Shown: positions 39,626 through 49,190 of the stretch, one piece after another
Layout: each line of letters opens with the position of its first letter
How positions within the stretch are numbered: the stretch's first letter is position 1
Assembly (NCBI GenBank): GCA_015055655.1
Contig: SVHW01000002.1
Location: 113,541 to 177,540, forward strand
Reading direction: 5' to 3'
DNA length: 64,000 nucleotides
DNA from: Clostridiales bacterium
GTDB taxonomy: Bacteria > Bacillota > Clostridia > Christensenellales > Borkfalkiaceae
Position numbers and translations under genes: made by a program
Notes under the pieces: generated by a model
What the model saw: the letters and a program-made list of their open reading frames with translations, nothing else
Database searches by the model: none
Told to the model about the DNA's origin: nothing

Positions 39626-40980
39626 TGGCGGAGAAAAGATTGTTTGGAAAAAAGATAATCGATAAAGAGATTTTTTTTGGCAAATTTCTCGTCGGCGGCG
39701 AACGTGAAAAATACGCGCTCACGGCAAGCTCGTCTATCAACTGCGACTGTGCGGACGGGACGATTGCTCGCGGTGTGGGGATGGAATCGTATACCGTCAA
39801 CGACGCGGCTGTGACGCTTTCGCCAACGTTGCAGGCGAGGTTTTTTATCACCTTGGAAAAGGACGACGGTGGGGAGAAGAAAGAGACGATAGGATACATT
39901 ACCCACAAAAACGCCGCGTACGTATACGACGAAACCCAAGGCACGTTTTATAACATCGGGACGCTGCAAGGCGGCGGCGTGATGACGCCGGCTATTGATA
40001 AGAACGGGGATTTCAAGACGCTTTTCGCTTGCAAAACGGGCGCATACCGATTGGAGCAAAAGAGATTGTTGCAATGTACGGACGCGGCTTGTCAAACGGC
40101 GATTTGTTTTTACGGTGGCAGGGTGTTTATCGCTACGCGTGATTTTTGGGTGCTGTATTCTGCGCCGTACGCGCCGACGGACTTTACCGAGAACGCAGAC
40201 GATAGCGGTATGATAGCGTTACGAAACGACTGTGGGAAAATCGTCGGGTTGCTCGGGCTGAAAAACCGTTTATGCGTTTTGTACGAGTATGGGATTTCGA
40301 TGATAACTTTGGACGGCAGCGCGCGCTCGTTCGAGCGAAAAGACGTCGTTTATAACGGTGGAAAAATTTTTGGCGAAACGGCGTGTGTGGCAAACGTCGG
40401 TGGCGAAAAAGCGTACTTTTTGGCGGAGGACGGCGTGTACCGTTTTGACGGTGTAAAGCTGGAAAAAACTTGTAAAAACGTGACGATTTCCGCAACGAAA
40501 AATTATTCTTGCGGTAGGGCGATTGCCGAGGGAAAATATTTCGTAACGTATACGGATAAAGACGGGGTTTGGCGTACGTTGGCGGTGGATTTGGAAACGG
40601 GTAAAGGCGACGAAACGTTCGTGATGAACGGGCTATATTCTTGGAACGGAAAAACGTTGTTTGGCAAAGACGGGGTACTTTACAAAATTGTAAAGTACGG
40701 TGACTTACCAACGGGGGAGAAAGCGGAGTTTACCGTAGAGAAAACGGATTTTTCCGTAAGGGGAAGTAAGACGTTGAAAGCGTTGCGTTTTTGCGGAGAA
40801 GGGAGTTTTGATTTGACGGTTACGGGCGGCAAAAAAACAAAGCGTATATCCGTTCTTTTCGAGGGTGGATTGGCGCGTGTTCCGTTGGCGATTCGGGCGA
40901 CGGATTTTACGATTGCCATCGAGCCGCACGCGGGGGTGAAAATTCGCAATATGACGGCGGAATTGCAAACGCTGGAGTAA
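39625..40980 (+). CDS. P22 gp10-like tail-hub / DNA stabilisation protein
   Basis: Propeller-like repeats: RVFIATRDFWVLYSAPYAPTDFTENADDSGMIALRNDCGKIVGLLGLKNRLCVLYEYGISMITLDGSARSFERKDV. ATG overlaps preceding stop (TAATG). Confidence 0.55.
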   Translation: MAEKRLFGKKIIDKEIFFGKFLVGGEREKYALTASSSINCDCADGTIARGVGMESYTVNDAAVTLSPTLQARFFITLEKDDGGEKKETIGYITHKNAAYVYDETQGTFYNIGTLQGGGVMTPAIDKNGDFKTLFACKTGAYRLEQKRLLQCTDAACQTAICFYGGRVFIATRDFWVLYSAPYAPTDFTENADDSGMIALRNDCGKIVGLLGLKNRLCVLYEYGISMITLDGSARSFERKDVVYNGGKIFGETACVANVGGEKAYFLAEDGVYRFDGVKLEKTCKNVTISATKNYSCGRAIAEGKYFVTYTDKDGVWRTLAVDLETGKGDETFVMNGLYSWNGKTLFGKDGVLYKIVKYGDLPTGEKAEFTVEKTDFSVRGSKTLKALRFCGEGSFDLTVTGGKKTKRISVLFEGGLARVPLAIRATDFTIAIEPHAGVKIRNMTAELQTLE

Positions 40981-40990
40981 AGGAGGAAGT

Positions 40991-41464
40991 ATGGATATTA
41001 ACGTTATTACTTACACGGACGAGCAGTACGCTACGCTTACGGAATCGCAGTTGCAAGAAGTGTATAAAGCGCAAGAAAAGAAGGACCGTCTTACCTGGAA
41101 ATTGGAAGAGGAGAAGCAGCGTGAAAAACAAAAGCTGGTTAAAAACGGCGTTTTTGCCTCGGGGCTATGGGACGCGTATTGCGCCAAATTGCAGGCGCAG
41201 TACGAAAGAGAGGTGGCGTTTATTCGAGAAGCGCTGTTGTTCTATTTGCGCTTTAGCGTGAAACCGACGGAAGAAGCGCCGTACGAAGTGAATTACGCGT
41301 TGACGGAAACGGAACGCGCTGCCATTGTAAAAGCGTATTATTTGGAGGAATACGCAAATGCGGCCGAACGTTTTTCTGCATTTAAGCAAGATGCGGTGGC
41401 GGTACAATATTTAGGGGAAATGTACGCGCCGTTGTGGGATTATTTTTATCTGCAAACGCAATGA
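40991..41464 (+). CDS. Hypothetical protein, last gene of phage-like cassette
   Basis: AAAGGAGG RBS; helical protein of 157 aa. Confidence 0.6.
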   Translation: MDINVITYTDEQYATLTESQLQEVYKAQEKKDRLTWKLEEEKQREKQKLVKNGVFASGLWDAYCAKLQAQYEREVAFIREALLFYLRFSVKPTEEAPYEVNYALTETERAAIVKAYYLEEYANAAERFSAFKQDAVAVQYLGEMYAPLWDYFYLQTQ

Positions 41465-41476
41465 CGCGGCGCAGGG

Positions 41477-41507
41477 AAAAAGCAGGGTTGTATGGCTCTG
41501 CTTTTTT
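41477..41507 (+). terminator. Intrinsic terminator ending the phage-like cassette
   Basis: AAAAAGCAGGG-...-GCTCTGCTTTTTT. Confidence 0.7.
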
Positions 41508-41550
41508 ATAAATTTATTTTATAAAAGATGTGAAACTTGATAAAAATTAC

Positions 41551-41579
41551 TTGCAAAAAGGGAAAATATGTGATAGAAT
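41551..41579 (+). promoter_or_regulatory. Promoter of LRR gene 1
   Basis: TTGCAA - 17 bp - TAGAAT, with about 130-nt 5' UTR and GGAGG before ATG 41721. Confidence 0.55.
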
Positions 41580-41720
41580 AATGTTAATATGCGTAAAAAT
41601 GCCTGTAAAAAGTAAAATAAAGCTCGTGAAAGAGTAAAAAAGGCAAATACGCGGCAAGGCGAAAACGTTTATCAATGCCGTTCGCTTTGTGGACGGTATC
41701 ATATTTTCCGGAGGTATTTT

Positions 41721-44700
41721 ATGAAAATCAAAGGATTGCTGTTGGGATTAGCTGGAGTTTGCGTAGTAGGCGCAGGCGTTTGGGCTATCGGTTCTGGCAT
41801 TAAGAAAAATGCCGAAGCCAACGAGTACGGATGTTCGTTTGAAAAAATTGTTTCCGAAGGCGCGTTGGCGACTCCGGCAACGTGTACGACGAAAGCGACG
41901 TACTATTATTCCTGCAGCGCTTGTGGTGCGATGGACACGTCGAGGACGTTCGTAGACGAAGCGGGTGCGTTTGGCGCGCACACCGGTGGAGAGGCTACCT
42001 GTACGGAAAAAGCAACCTGTACGGTATGCGGCGAGGTTTACGGCGAGTATGGGGAGCACGTATTCGACCAAGAAGTGGTTGAAGAAGCGAACAAGGCCGA
42101 GGACGCTACTTGCACGACGCCGGCGACGTATTATAAATCTTGCGTATGCGGCGAGGTTAGCGACGAAGAAACGTTTGAAAGCGGTAAATGCATCCCTCAC
42201 GTTTACGACCAAGAAGTAGCGGAAGAAAAGTATAAACACAAGGATGCTACTTGCACGACGCCAACGACGTATTATAAATCTTGCGTATGCGGCGCAACGG
42301 GAACGAAAACGTTTGAAAGCGGTAAATGCATTCCTCACGTTTATGACCAAGAAGTCGTTGCGGAAGAGTATAAGGCAACGCCTGCTACCTGCATGGAGCT
42401 CGCTACATATTATAAATCTTGCGTATGCGGCGATAGCGAACATAGCGAAGAAACTTTTGAGGCTGGCGGATTTGGCGCACACGTATTCGACCAAGAAGTG
42501 GCTGTAAATGCGTATAAAGTCGAGGGCAAGGATGCTACTTGTACGAAGTTAGCGAAGTATTATAAATCTTGCGTATGCGGCGAACGTAGCGAAGAAACTT
42601 TTGACGGTGGTGATTATCTTCCTCACGTTTACGACCAAGAAGTCGTTGCGGAAGAGTATAAGGCGACGGAAGCTACTTGCTTGGCACAAGCAACCTATTA
42701 CTATACCTGTATCTGTGGCGCGGTTGACCGTACGAGAACGTTCGTAGACGAGACTGGGGCGTTTGGCGAACACGTTGGCGGTACGGCGACGTGTTTGAAA
42801 AAAGCTACGTGTACGGTTTGTGGCGAGGGTTACGGCGAATACGGCGAACACGTTTACGACCAAGAAGTAGTGGACGACAAACATAAAGTTACAGATGCTA
42901 CCTGTATAGCGTTGGCGACCTATTACAAATCTTGTATTTGCGGATTGGATAACAAAGACAGCGAAAATACGTTTGTAGGGGGCGAATTAGCGGACCACGT
43001 TGGTGGTACGGCTACCTGCACGGCGTTGGCGGTTTGTGACGTTTGCGGTAACGAATACGGACAATTTGCTGCCCACGTTTACAATAAAGAGGTGGTTGCG
43101 GAAGAGTACAGGGCAACGGTGGCTACTTGCCAAGCGAAAGAAACGTTCTATAAATCTTGCGTATGCGGTGTGGCAGACCCCGCGTTGCGTACGTTCGTAA
43201 ATCAAAAGAGCAATTATGCAAAACACAACGTCGTTGACGGAGCTTGTACGGTTTGCTTGCAGGAAGAAACGCAAGGCTTGGCGTATGAGTTAAACGAAAC
43301 GGGAGAATATTATATTGTCACGGGCATAGGCACGTGTATAGGTAGAGTCAGGAAGATTATTATTCCTGCAATGTACGAAGGCAAGGAAGTTAGAGAAATA
43401 GCAAGCAACGCGTTTGCAAACAACGATTACATCGACGAAATTACGATGGGCGTAAACGTTACGACGATTGGTAGCGGCGCGTTTGCCAATAGCGTGAAAT
43501 TGAGCCGTATCGACCTTTCCAATAAAGTAGAGATTATCGGTGCGGATGCGTTTAAAAATTGTTCCAACGTTGACAGCTTGGTGCTTTCCGAAGCGTTGAA
43601 TACGATTGGTAGAAACGCATTTGAAGGTTGTTCTTCGTTGTCAGTGGTTACGATTCCCGCTTCGGTGGACGTCGTAGGCGCGGCAGCGTTTAAGGATTGT
43701 GTGAATTTAGAAACCGTTACGGCAGAGGCTGGGGTTCGCACGATTGCAAGAGAAGCCTTCTACGGTTGTGAAAACTTGAATACGTTGACGCTTGGCGAAG
43801 GCTTAGAAACGATTGACGCCGGCGCATTTGGCGGTTGCAAAGCGTTGAGCACACTTGTCGTTCCCAACAGCGTTGCGTTTATTAAAGAAGACGCGTTTAA
43901 CGGTTGCGCCGCTTTGGAAACGGTAACGATTGGTTCGTCTGTAAAAGAAATCGGCGAATTTGCGTTCGACGGCTGCAACGTGAAAGAAATTTATTACGTT
44001 GGCGACGTGGTGGCTTGGTGCGCTATCGACGGGCTGGAAACGTTGATGACCAACGGTTTGACCGAGCTGAAAGAGGACGGCATTAAGCTGTATATGTCTG
44101 CAGACGGCGCAGAAGGCACGTTTGCGGAAGTGACGGAAGTGGTAATTCCTGCCGGCGTAAACGTGAAGGAATACACGTTCTATAATTGTAGCAGCATACA
44201 AAAGGTTACGATTGAAGAAGGCGTAGAAAACATTGGCGAGTATGCTTTCCACGGTTGCAATAATTTGGTGGAAGCGGTATTTGGTGATAATATTAAATCC
44301 ATTGGCGAAAACGCGTTTACCAATTGTGCAACCTTGAAACAAATTACGATTGGCAATAGCATTACGTCGTTTAGCGAAAACGCATTTGACGGTTGCGCTT
44401 TAGAGTGGGTAATTTACACGAAGACGGTAGAAGATTGGTGCGATTTGGATTTCGTCGCTTTGACGGCAAATCCTATGTACTATGCGGAAAACATTGAAAT
44501 TGACGGTGAGACGGTTGTTGATTTGGTGATTCCTGAAACGGTTACGGAAATCAAGGAAAATGCCTTCTATAATTTCCGTACGTTAAAGACAGTCGTCGTT
44601 CCTAAAACGGTTACGAAAATTGGCGCAGGCGCATTTGCGGGCTGTGTTTCGTTGGAAAACATGACGTTGCCGTTTGTCGGTGGCAACGTATATGATAGCA

Positions 44701-46631
44701 GAACGTTTGGATATATCTTCGGTGAAGAGGAAGTTATCGGCTGGGATAAATACGTCGATATGGCAAGAACCGGACAAAACGGCAATACATACTATATCCC
44801 CGTAGCGTTGACGGAAGTTACGTTGATGGGCGGCGGTATTGTAGACAACGCTTTCTACGGCTGTGAATATATCAAGACCGTTGTGTTGGCGGATACGGCT
44901 ACGTCGATTGGCGATTACGCGTTCTATAATTGTGTGTCGCTTGAAACCGTGACGGTCGCAGCGCATATCGAATCTATCGGTGACGGCGCATTCTACGGTT
45001 GTGAGAATTTAACGTACATTATCTTAAAAATTGAAGGCACGGAAGAAGTATTACCTTCCGCAAGCATTGAGCTTGGTGTCGGCAACGTGACGATAGGCAA
45101 GGAAGCGTTCTTTGGATGCGTGAAATTGGTGAACTTGGCGTTCAACGAAGGCGACGTAACGATTGGCGATAAAGCGTTCTACGGTTGCGAGGCATTGGAA
45201 AGCGTGCAGTTTGAAAAGGGCAACGTGACGATAGGCAAGGAAGCGTTCTTCGAATGCGTGAAAGTGGTGAACTTGACATTCGACGAAGGCGACGTAACGA
45301 TTGGAGATAAAGCGTTCTACGGTTGTGATACATTGGAAAGCGTGCAGTTTGAAAAGGGCGACGTGACGATAGGCAAGGAAGCGTTCTATAATTTAGACAA
45401 ATTGACTGACGTGAAATTTGGCGAAGGTAACGTGACGGTTAACAATGGGGCGTTCTATCATTGCGACACTTTGACAACCGTAACGTATGCAGGCGGCAAC
45501 GTAACGATTTTGGACAGTGCGTTCTCTTTCTGTAAAGCTTTGGAAGATTTTACGGTTGGCGAAGGGGAAGTATTTATCGGTGTCAACGCTTTCTATTGTG
45601 CGGCGGTGAAAAACGTCACGTTTGAGGGCGGTAGCGTATATCTGAGCAGTAACGCGTTTAACGATTGCGACGGATTGAAGACGGTGACGTTTGATTGCGA
45701 CGAAGTGTTTATTAATACTAGCGCGTTTAGAAATAGCAGCGGTTTGGAAACGGTAACGTTTGCGGACGGCGATATCGAAATGGCGTATAGCGCGTTTGAA
45801 AACTGTGATTCGTTGTCGAACGTAACGCTTGGCGAAGGGCTGATTGTAATTCCCGAAACGGCGTTTGCTTATTGCGAAAACTTGACTCAAATCGTTATTC
45901 CCGATTCGGTAACGACGATAAAAGCAGGCGCGTTTAAGGGTTGTACGAATTTGACGCATATTACGCTTGGCGCAGGCGTTAAAACGATTGCCGACGACGC
46001 GTTTGAGGGTTGCTATAGATTGGTAGAAGTTGTCAACAATAGCTCGAAAATCTATGTAACGAGCAGCGCTGACACGAACGGTGGCGTAGGGAAATACGCG
46101 ATGGCAATTTATAATGTTGGCGATACCTTTAACGGCACGAAACTCTCCAACATCGACGGCTACATCGTTTATACGGACGATACGAACGTGAGCTTGATTG
46201 CCTATATGGGCACGAGCATTACGTTGACCGTTCCCGAAGAAGTAACGATACTCAATACGAACGCCTTCAAAAACTACGTTGGTTTAACGAGCGTTACGAT
46301 TACGGATAACGTGAAAATTATCGGCGAAAATGCCTTCGAGGGTTGCATCAGCTTGACGAAGATGGAAATTGGCGATGGCGTAACGACGATTGAGAAAAAT
46401 GCGTTTGGCGGTTGCAGCGGTTTGACGAGTGTAATCATCGGTGAATCGGTAAAACGAATTGAAGCGAACGCATTTGACGGTTGTATCGGTTTATCCAGCG
46501 TTGATTTCGGCGCAAATACCGAGGGCTGGAACGTGTTAGGCGTAGATATTAGCGCGGCTATCACGGATATGACAACGGCGGCTAGCTATTTGACGGATAC
46601 GTACGTTGGCGTTACTTGGACGCGCGCGTAA
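41721..46631 (+). CDS. BspA-like leucine-rich-repeat surface protein with N-terminal C-x-C-G repeats
   Basis: Signal peptide; 8 units of HVYDQEVVxxxYKxxxATCxxxATYYKSCVCG type; LRR_5-type repeats (IGxxAFxGCxxLxxVxI) to the C-terminus. Confidence 0.85.
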   Translation: MKIKGLLLGLAGVCVVGAGVWAIGSGIKKNAEANEYGCSFEKIVSEGALATPATCTTKATYYYSCSACGAMDTSRTFVDEAGAFGAHTGGEATCTEKATCTVCGEVYGEYGEHVFDQEVVEEANKAEDATCTTPATYYKSCVCGEVSDEETFESGKCIPHVYDQEVAEEKYKHKDATCTTPTTYYKSCVCGATGTKTFESGKCIPHVYDQEVVAEEYKATPATCMELATYYKSCVCGDSEHSEETFEAGGFGAHVFDQEVAVNAYKVEGKDATCTKLAKYYKSCVCGERSEETFDGGDYLPHVYDQEVVAEEYKATEATCLAQATYYYTCICGAVDRTRTFVDETGAFGEHVGGTATCLKKATCTVCGEGYGEYGEHVYDQEVVDDKHKVTDATCIALATYYKSCICGLDNKDSENTFVGGELADHVGGTATCTALAVCDVCGNEYGQFAAHVYNKEVVAEEYRATVATCQAKETFYKSCVCGVADPALRTFVNQKSNYAKHNVVDGACTVCLQEETQGLAYELNETGEYYIVTGIGTCIGRVRKIIIPAMYEGKEVREIASNAFANNDYIDEITMGVNVTTIGSGAFANSVKLSRIDLSNKVEIIGADAFKNCSNVDSLVLSEALNTIGRNAFEGCSSLSVVTIPASVDVVGAAAFKDCVNLETVTAEAGVRTIAREAFYGCENLNTLTLGEGLETIDAGAFGGCKALSTLVVPNSVAFIKEDAFNGCAALETVTIGSSVKEIGEFAFDGCNVKEIYYVGDVVAWCAIDGLETLMTNGLTELKEDGIKLYMSADGAEGTFAEVTEVVIPAGVNVKEYTFYNCSSIQKVTIEEGVENIGEYAFHGCNNLVEAVFGDNIKSIGENAFTNCATLKQITIGNSITSFSENAFDGCALEWVIYTKTVEDWCDLDFVALTANPMYYAENIEIDGETVVDLVIPETVTEIKENAFYNFRTLKTVVVPKTVTKIGAGAFAGCVSLENMTLPFVGGNVYDSRTFGYIFGEEEVIGWDKYVDMARTGQNGNTYYIPVALTEVTLMGGGIVDNAFYGCEYIKTVVLADTATSIGDYAFYNCVSLETVTVAAHIESIGDGAFYGCENLTYIILKIEGTEEVLPSASIELGVGNVTIGKEAFFGCVKLVNLAFNEGDVTIGDKAFYGCEALESVQFEKGNVTIGKEAFFECVKVVNLTFDEGDVTIGDKAFYGCDTLESVQFEKGDVTIGKEAFYNLDKLTDVKFGEGNVTVNNGAFYHCDTLTTVTYAGGNVTILDSAFSFCKALEDFTVGEGEVFIGVNAFYCAAVKNVTFEGGSVYLSSNAFNDCDGLKTVTFDCDEVFINTSAFRNSSGLETVTFADGDIEMAYSAFENCDSLSNVTLGEGLIVIPETAFAYCENLTQIVIPDSVTTIKAGAFKGCTNLTHITLGAGVKTIADDAFEGCYRLVEVVNNSSKIYVTSSADTNGGVGKYAMAIYNVGDTFNGTKLSNIDGYIVYTDDTNVSLIAYMGTSITLTVPEEVTILNTNAFKNYVGLTSVTITDNVKIIGENAFEGCISLTKMEIGDGVTTIEKNAFGGCSGLTSVIIGESVKRIEANAFDGCIGLSSVDFGANTEGWNVLGVDISAAITDMTTAASYLTDTYVGVTWTRA

Positions 46632-46650
46632 CGCGTAAATAATAATAATG

Positions 46651-46678
46651 AAAAGCAGAGCTTCGGCTCTGCTTTTTT
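46651..46678 (+). terminator. Intrinsic terminator of LRR gene 1
   Basis: AAAAGCAGAGC-TTCG-GCTCTGCTTTTTT. Confidence 0.85.
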
Positions 46679-46830
46679 CATGGTATCAAGGAAAACCGTG
46701 GCGCGCTATATAGAAAATATACGTATTTATCAAGAAAATGGAACGCCGTTGTTGCTTTTTTCGACGAAATTTGCTATAATGATATCGAAAAGGATGTATT
46801 TTGGCAATCAGCTAAAAAAAGGAGAAGTTT

Positions 46831-47271
46831 ATGCCCAAGGTAGCTATTAAAAAATTGGACGAAAACGCCGTGCTTCCCACGTACGGCTCGCAGTATTCCG
46901 CAGGCGCAGATTTATACGCGTTGACGGATACGGAAATCACATTTGCGCCGCACGAAACGAAACTGATTCGTACGGGGCTTGCTATGGAAATCCCCGAAGG
47001 GTATGCGGGGTTGATTTATGCAAGAAGCGGATTGGCTTCTAAACGTTCGCTTGCGCCGGCAAACAAAGTAGGGGTTGTGGACGCCGATTATCGCGGTGAA
47101 GTAATGGTCGCGTTGCACAATCACTCGGATAAACCGCAAACGATAGCGCCCAAAGAACGTATCGCGCAGTTGGTTATCGCTCCCTTCTTAAAGGCGGAAT
47201 TTTGCGAGCAGGACGAGCTTTCTCAAACGGTGCGCGGAGTTGGCGGATTTGGTAGTACGGGTACGAAGTAA
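46831..47271 (+). CDS. dut: dUTP diphosphatase
   Basis: SAGADLYAL, ARSGLASKRSLAPANKVGVVDADYRGEV, ERIAQLVIAPF, GVGGFGSTG. Confidence 0.93.
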   Translation: MPKVAIKKLDENAVLPTYGSQYSAGADLYALTDTEITFAPHETKLIRTGLAMEIPEGYAGLIYARSGLASKRSLAPANKVGVVDADYRGEVMVALHNHSDKPQTIAPKERIAQLVIAPFLKAEFCEQDELSQTVRGVGGFGSTGTK

Positions 47272-47280
47272 GGTGATAGT

Positions 47281-47967
47281 ATGTCAATGAGGATGCGTAA
47301 AAAGCGCAATTTCGATGCGCGTATGGAGGCGTGTGGGGATTTACTCCTCGCGCACGGCGCAAACGGAATTTTGAATATGAAAGAGGCGGCGGAAAATTAT
47401 CGCGCGCTGATAGATTTTTCCGCTGTTTTTGGGAATAATAACCCCGTGGCCTTGGAAATTGGTTGTGGCAAGGGCGGTTTTGTTATCGCAACGGCGAAAA
47501 AGCAAAAGGACGTCAATTTTCTCGCGCTGGAAAAAATGAGCAACGTCATTTTGACGCCGATGGAAGAGGTGAAAAAACAAGGCGTAGAAAACGTCCGTTT
47601 TTTAAATATCCGTGCGGAGTGTTTGCCTTGCTATATCCCTGAAAAGAGCTTGGATTGTATTTATCTCAATTTCTCTACGCCGCTGCCCAAGCTTGGGTAC
47701 GCGACGCAAAGATTGACGCACAGAAATTTTTTAGAGGTCTATAAAAGACTGCTTAAAAAAGGCGGCAAAATCCTGCAAAAAACGGACGATAGAGATTTCT
47801 TTGAGTTCTCGCTTGAAGAGTATCGTGCGTGCGGTTTTGCGCTGGAAAACGTGACGTATGATTTGCACGAAAAGGGTAATCCCGATTGGAACGTTGTGAC
47901 GGAATACGAACAAAAATGGGTAGAACGCGGTTTGCCTATTCATCGGGTTGAGGCAGTTTTGCAATAA
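47281..47967 (+). CDS. trmB: tRNA (guanine-N7-)-methyltransferase
   Basis: VALEIGCGKGGFV, NFLALEKMSNVI, LNFSTPLPKLGYATQRLTHRNFLEVYKRLLKKGGKILQKTDD. Confidence 0.9.
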   Translation: MSMRMRKKRNFDARMEACGDLLLAHGANGILNMKEAAENYRALIDFSAVFGNNNPVALEIGCGKGGFVIATAKKQKDVNFLALEKMSNVILTPMEEVKKQGVENVRFLNIRAECLPCYIPEKSLDCIYLNFSTPLPKLGYATQRLTHRNFLEVYKRLLKKGGKILQKTDDRDFFEFSLEEYRACGFALENVTYDLHEKGNPDWNVVTEYEQKWVERGLPIHRVEAVLQ

Positions 47968-48154
47968 GTTCCTTACTCGTGCGTTACCAATCGACGTATT
48001 TTGACGTTTTACGGGGGCAGGTATGCGGCAAAGCGCAAATGCGGTTGCCGATATATGCCCGTTGATACACAGGATAAAAATAGCGAAAAAACGCCTCGTT
48101 TAGTCGTTTTTTGCGTGGGAAAATGTGAGAAAATAAAAGGTTGTAGGTTGTTGT

Positions 48155-49180
48155 ATGAAAAAAAGATTTTTTGCATTTCTTTGCGCTGTTGTATGCAGTA
48201 TCGGTATGTTTGGGGTAGGCTGTAAAAAAGCGCCCGAAGGAGAAATTACGGTGTATATGCCCGACGGCGCGCCTGCGCTGGCTTTTGCAGGGCTGATGCA
48301 CGAAGACACGGCGGAGGACGGCGTGTCCTATTACGTAACCAACGCGGCGCAAATTGCAAGCAAGGTTTCTTATAATAATATGGAAGACAACGCCGATTTT
48401 TGCGTGCTTCCGTTGACGGCGGCGACGGCAAAAGTGGGCAATGGGGAACGTTATCAAATGGTGGGTGCGGTGACGCACGGCAATTTGTATATGATTTCCA
48501 AAAACGCGGATATCACGTATTCCGTGGATAACCTTTCTTCCCTTATCGGGAAAAAAGTGGGAGTGTTGCAGCTTGCTTCTACGCCTGGTATGATGTTCAA
48601 AAGTATGTTGAAGAAAAACGGCGTTGCGTATAACGATTTGACGGGCGGTGGAGAGCTTGCTGCGGATAAAATCAATCTAACGCCTATCGTCATCCCTGAA
48701 GGGGCAAAACCTGCGCAAATATTAAACGGTATGATAGGGCAAGGCGTCAACGTTTTCGTGATGGCAGAGCCGGCAGTAACCGCGCTGAAAAACGGCGGCT
48801 TTGTAACGGTAGGCGACGTGCAAGCGCTGTATGACGTAAACGGCTTTACGCAAGCGGTGCTCGTGGCGAAAAAATCGCTTTTAGAAACGCATACCGATTG
48901 GGTGAAAGATTTTCTGGACGATATAAACAATAGCGCGGATTGGGCGCTTTCGCAAAGCGGCGAAACGCTGGTAAACGCCGTGCAAACGCATATGGAAGAT
49001 AGCACGGCTAAAACGTCGCTTAACGCGGCAACGCTTGGCGGAGAGGTGGTTGCTCGCAGTGGCGTACGCTTTGAAGCGACGAGCATTTGCAAAGCGAAAA
49101 CGGAAGACTTTTTGCAAATTGCAAAATCGGTGGAAAGTAAAACGGCAATTCCAAACGAAAATTTTTATTGGATTGGTTAA
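48155..49180 (+). CDS. ABC transporter substrate-binding lipoprotein (NMT1/THI5-like)
   Basis: Lipobox FGVGCKK; ITVYMPDGAPALAFAGLM; adjacent permease and ATPase. Confidence 0.75.
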   Translation: MKKRFFAFLCAVVCSIGMFGVGCKKAPEGEITVYMPDGAPALAFAGLMHEDTAEDGVSYYVTNAAQIASKVSYNNMEDNADFCVLPLTAATAKVGNGERYQMVGAVTHGNLYMISKNADITYSVDNLSSLIGKKVGVLQLASTPGMMFKSMLKKNGVAYNDLTGGGELAADKINLTPIVIPEGAKPAQILNGMIGQGVNVFVMAEPAVTALKNGGFVTVGDVQALYDVNGFTQAVLVAKKSLLETHTDWVKDFLDDINNSADWALSQSGETLVNAVQTHMEDSTAKTSLNAATLGGEVVARSGVRFEATSICKAKTEDFLQIAKSVESKTAIPNENFYWIG

Positions 49181-49190
49181 AGGATAAAAT

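Noticed and set aside
33178-41464. Ordinary complete prophage
   Set aside because: No integrase, repressor, lysis, replication or tail-fibre genes visible within the flanks and no att repeats recognised; kept as a reduced cassette instead.
41580-41720. c-di-GMP riboswitch in the 5' UTR of LRR gene 1
   Set aside because: GGCAAAUACGCGGCAAGGCG superficially recalls GEMM elements, but the conserved receptor-loop and GACGCAAAGCC motifs are absent.
47968-48154. TPP (THI-box) riboswitch upstream of the NMT1/THI5-like transporter
   Set aside because: No CUGAGA or ACCUGAU...GUAAUACCAGCGUAGGGA-type core found.
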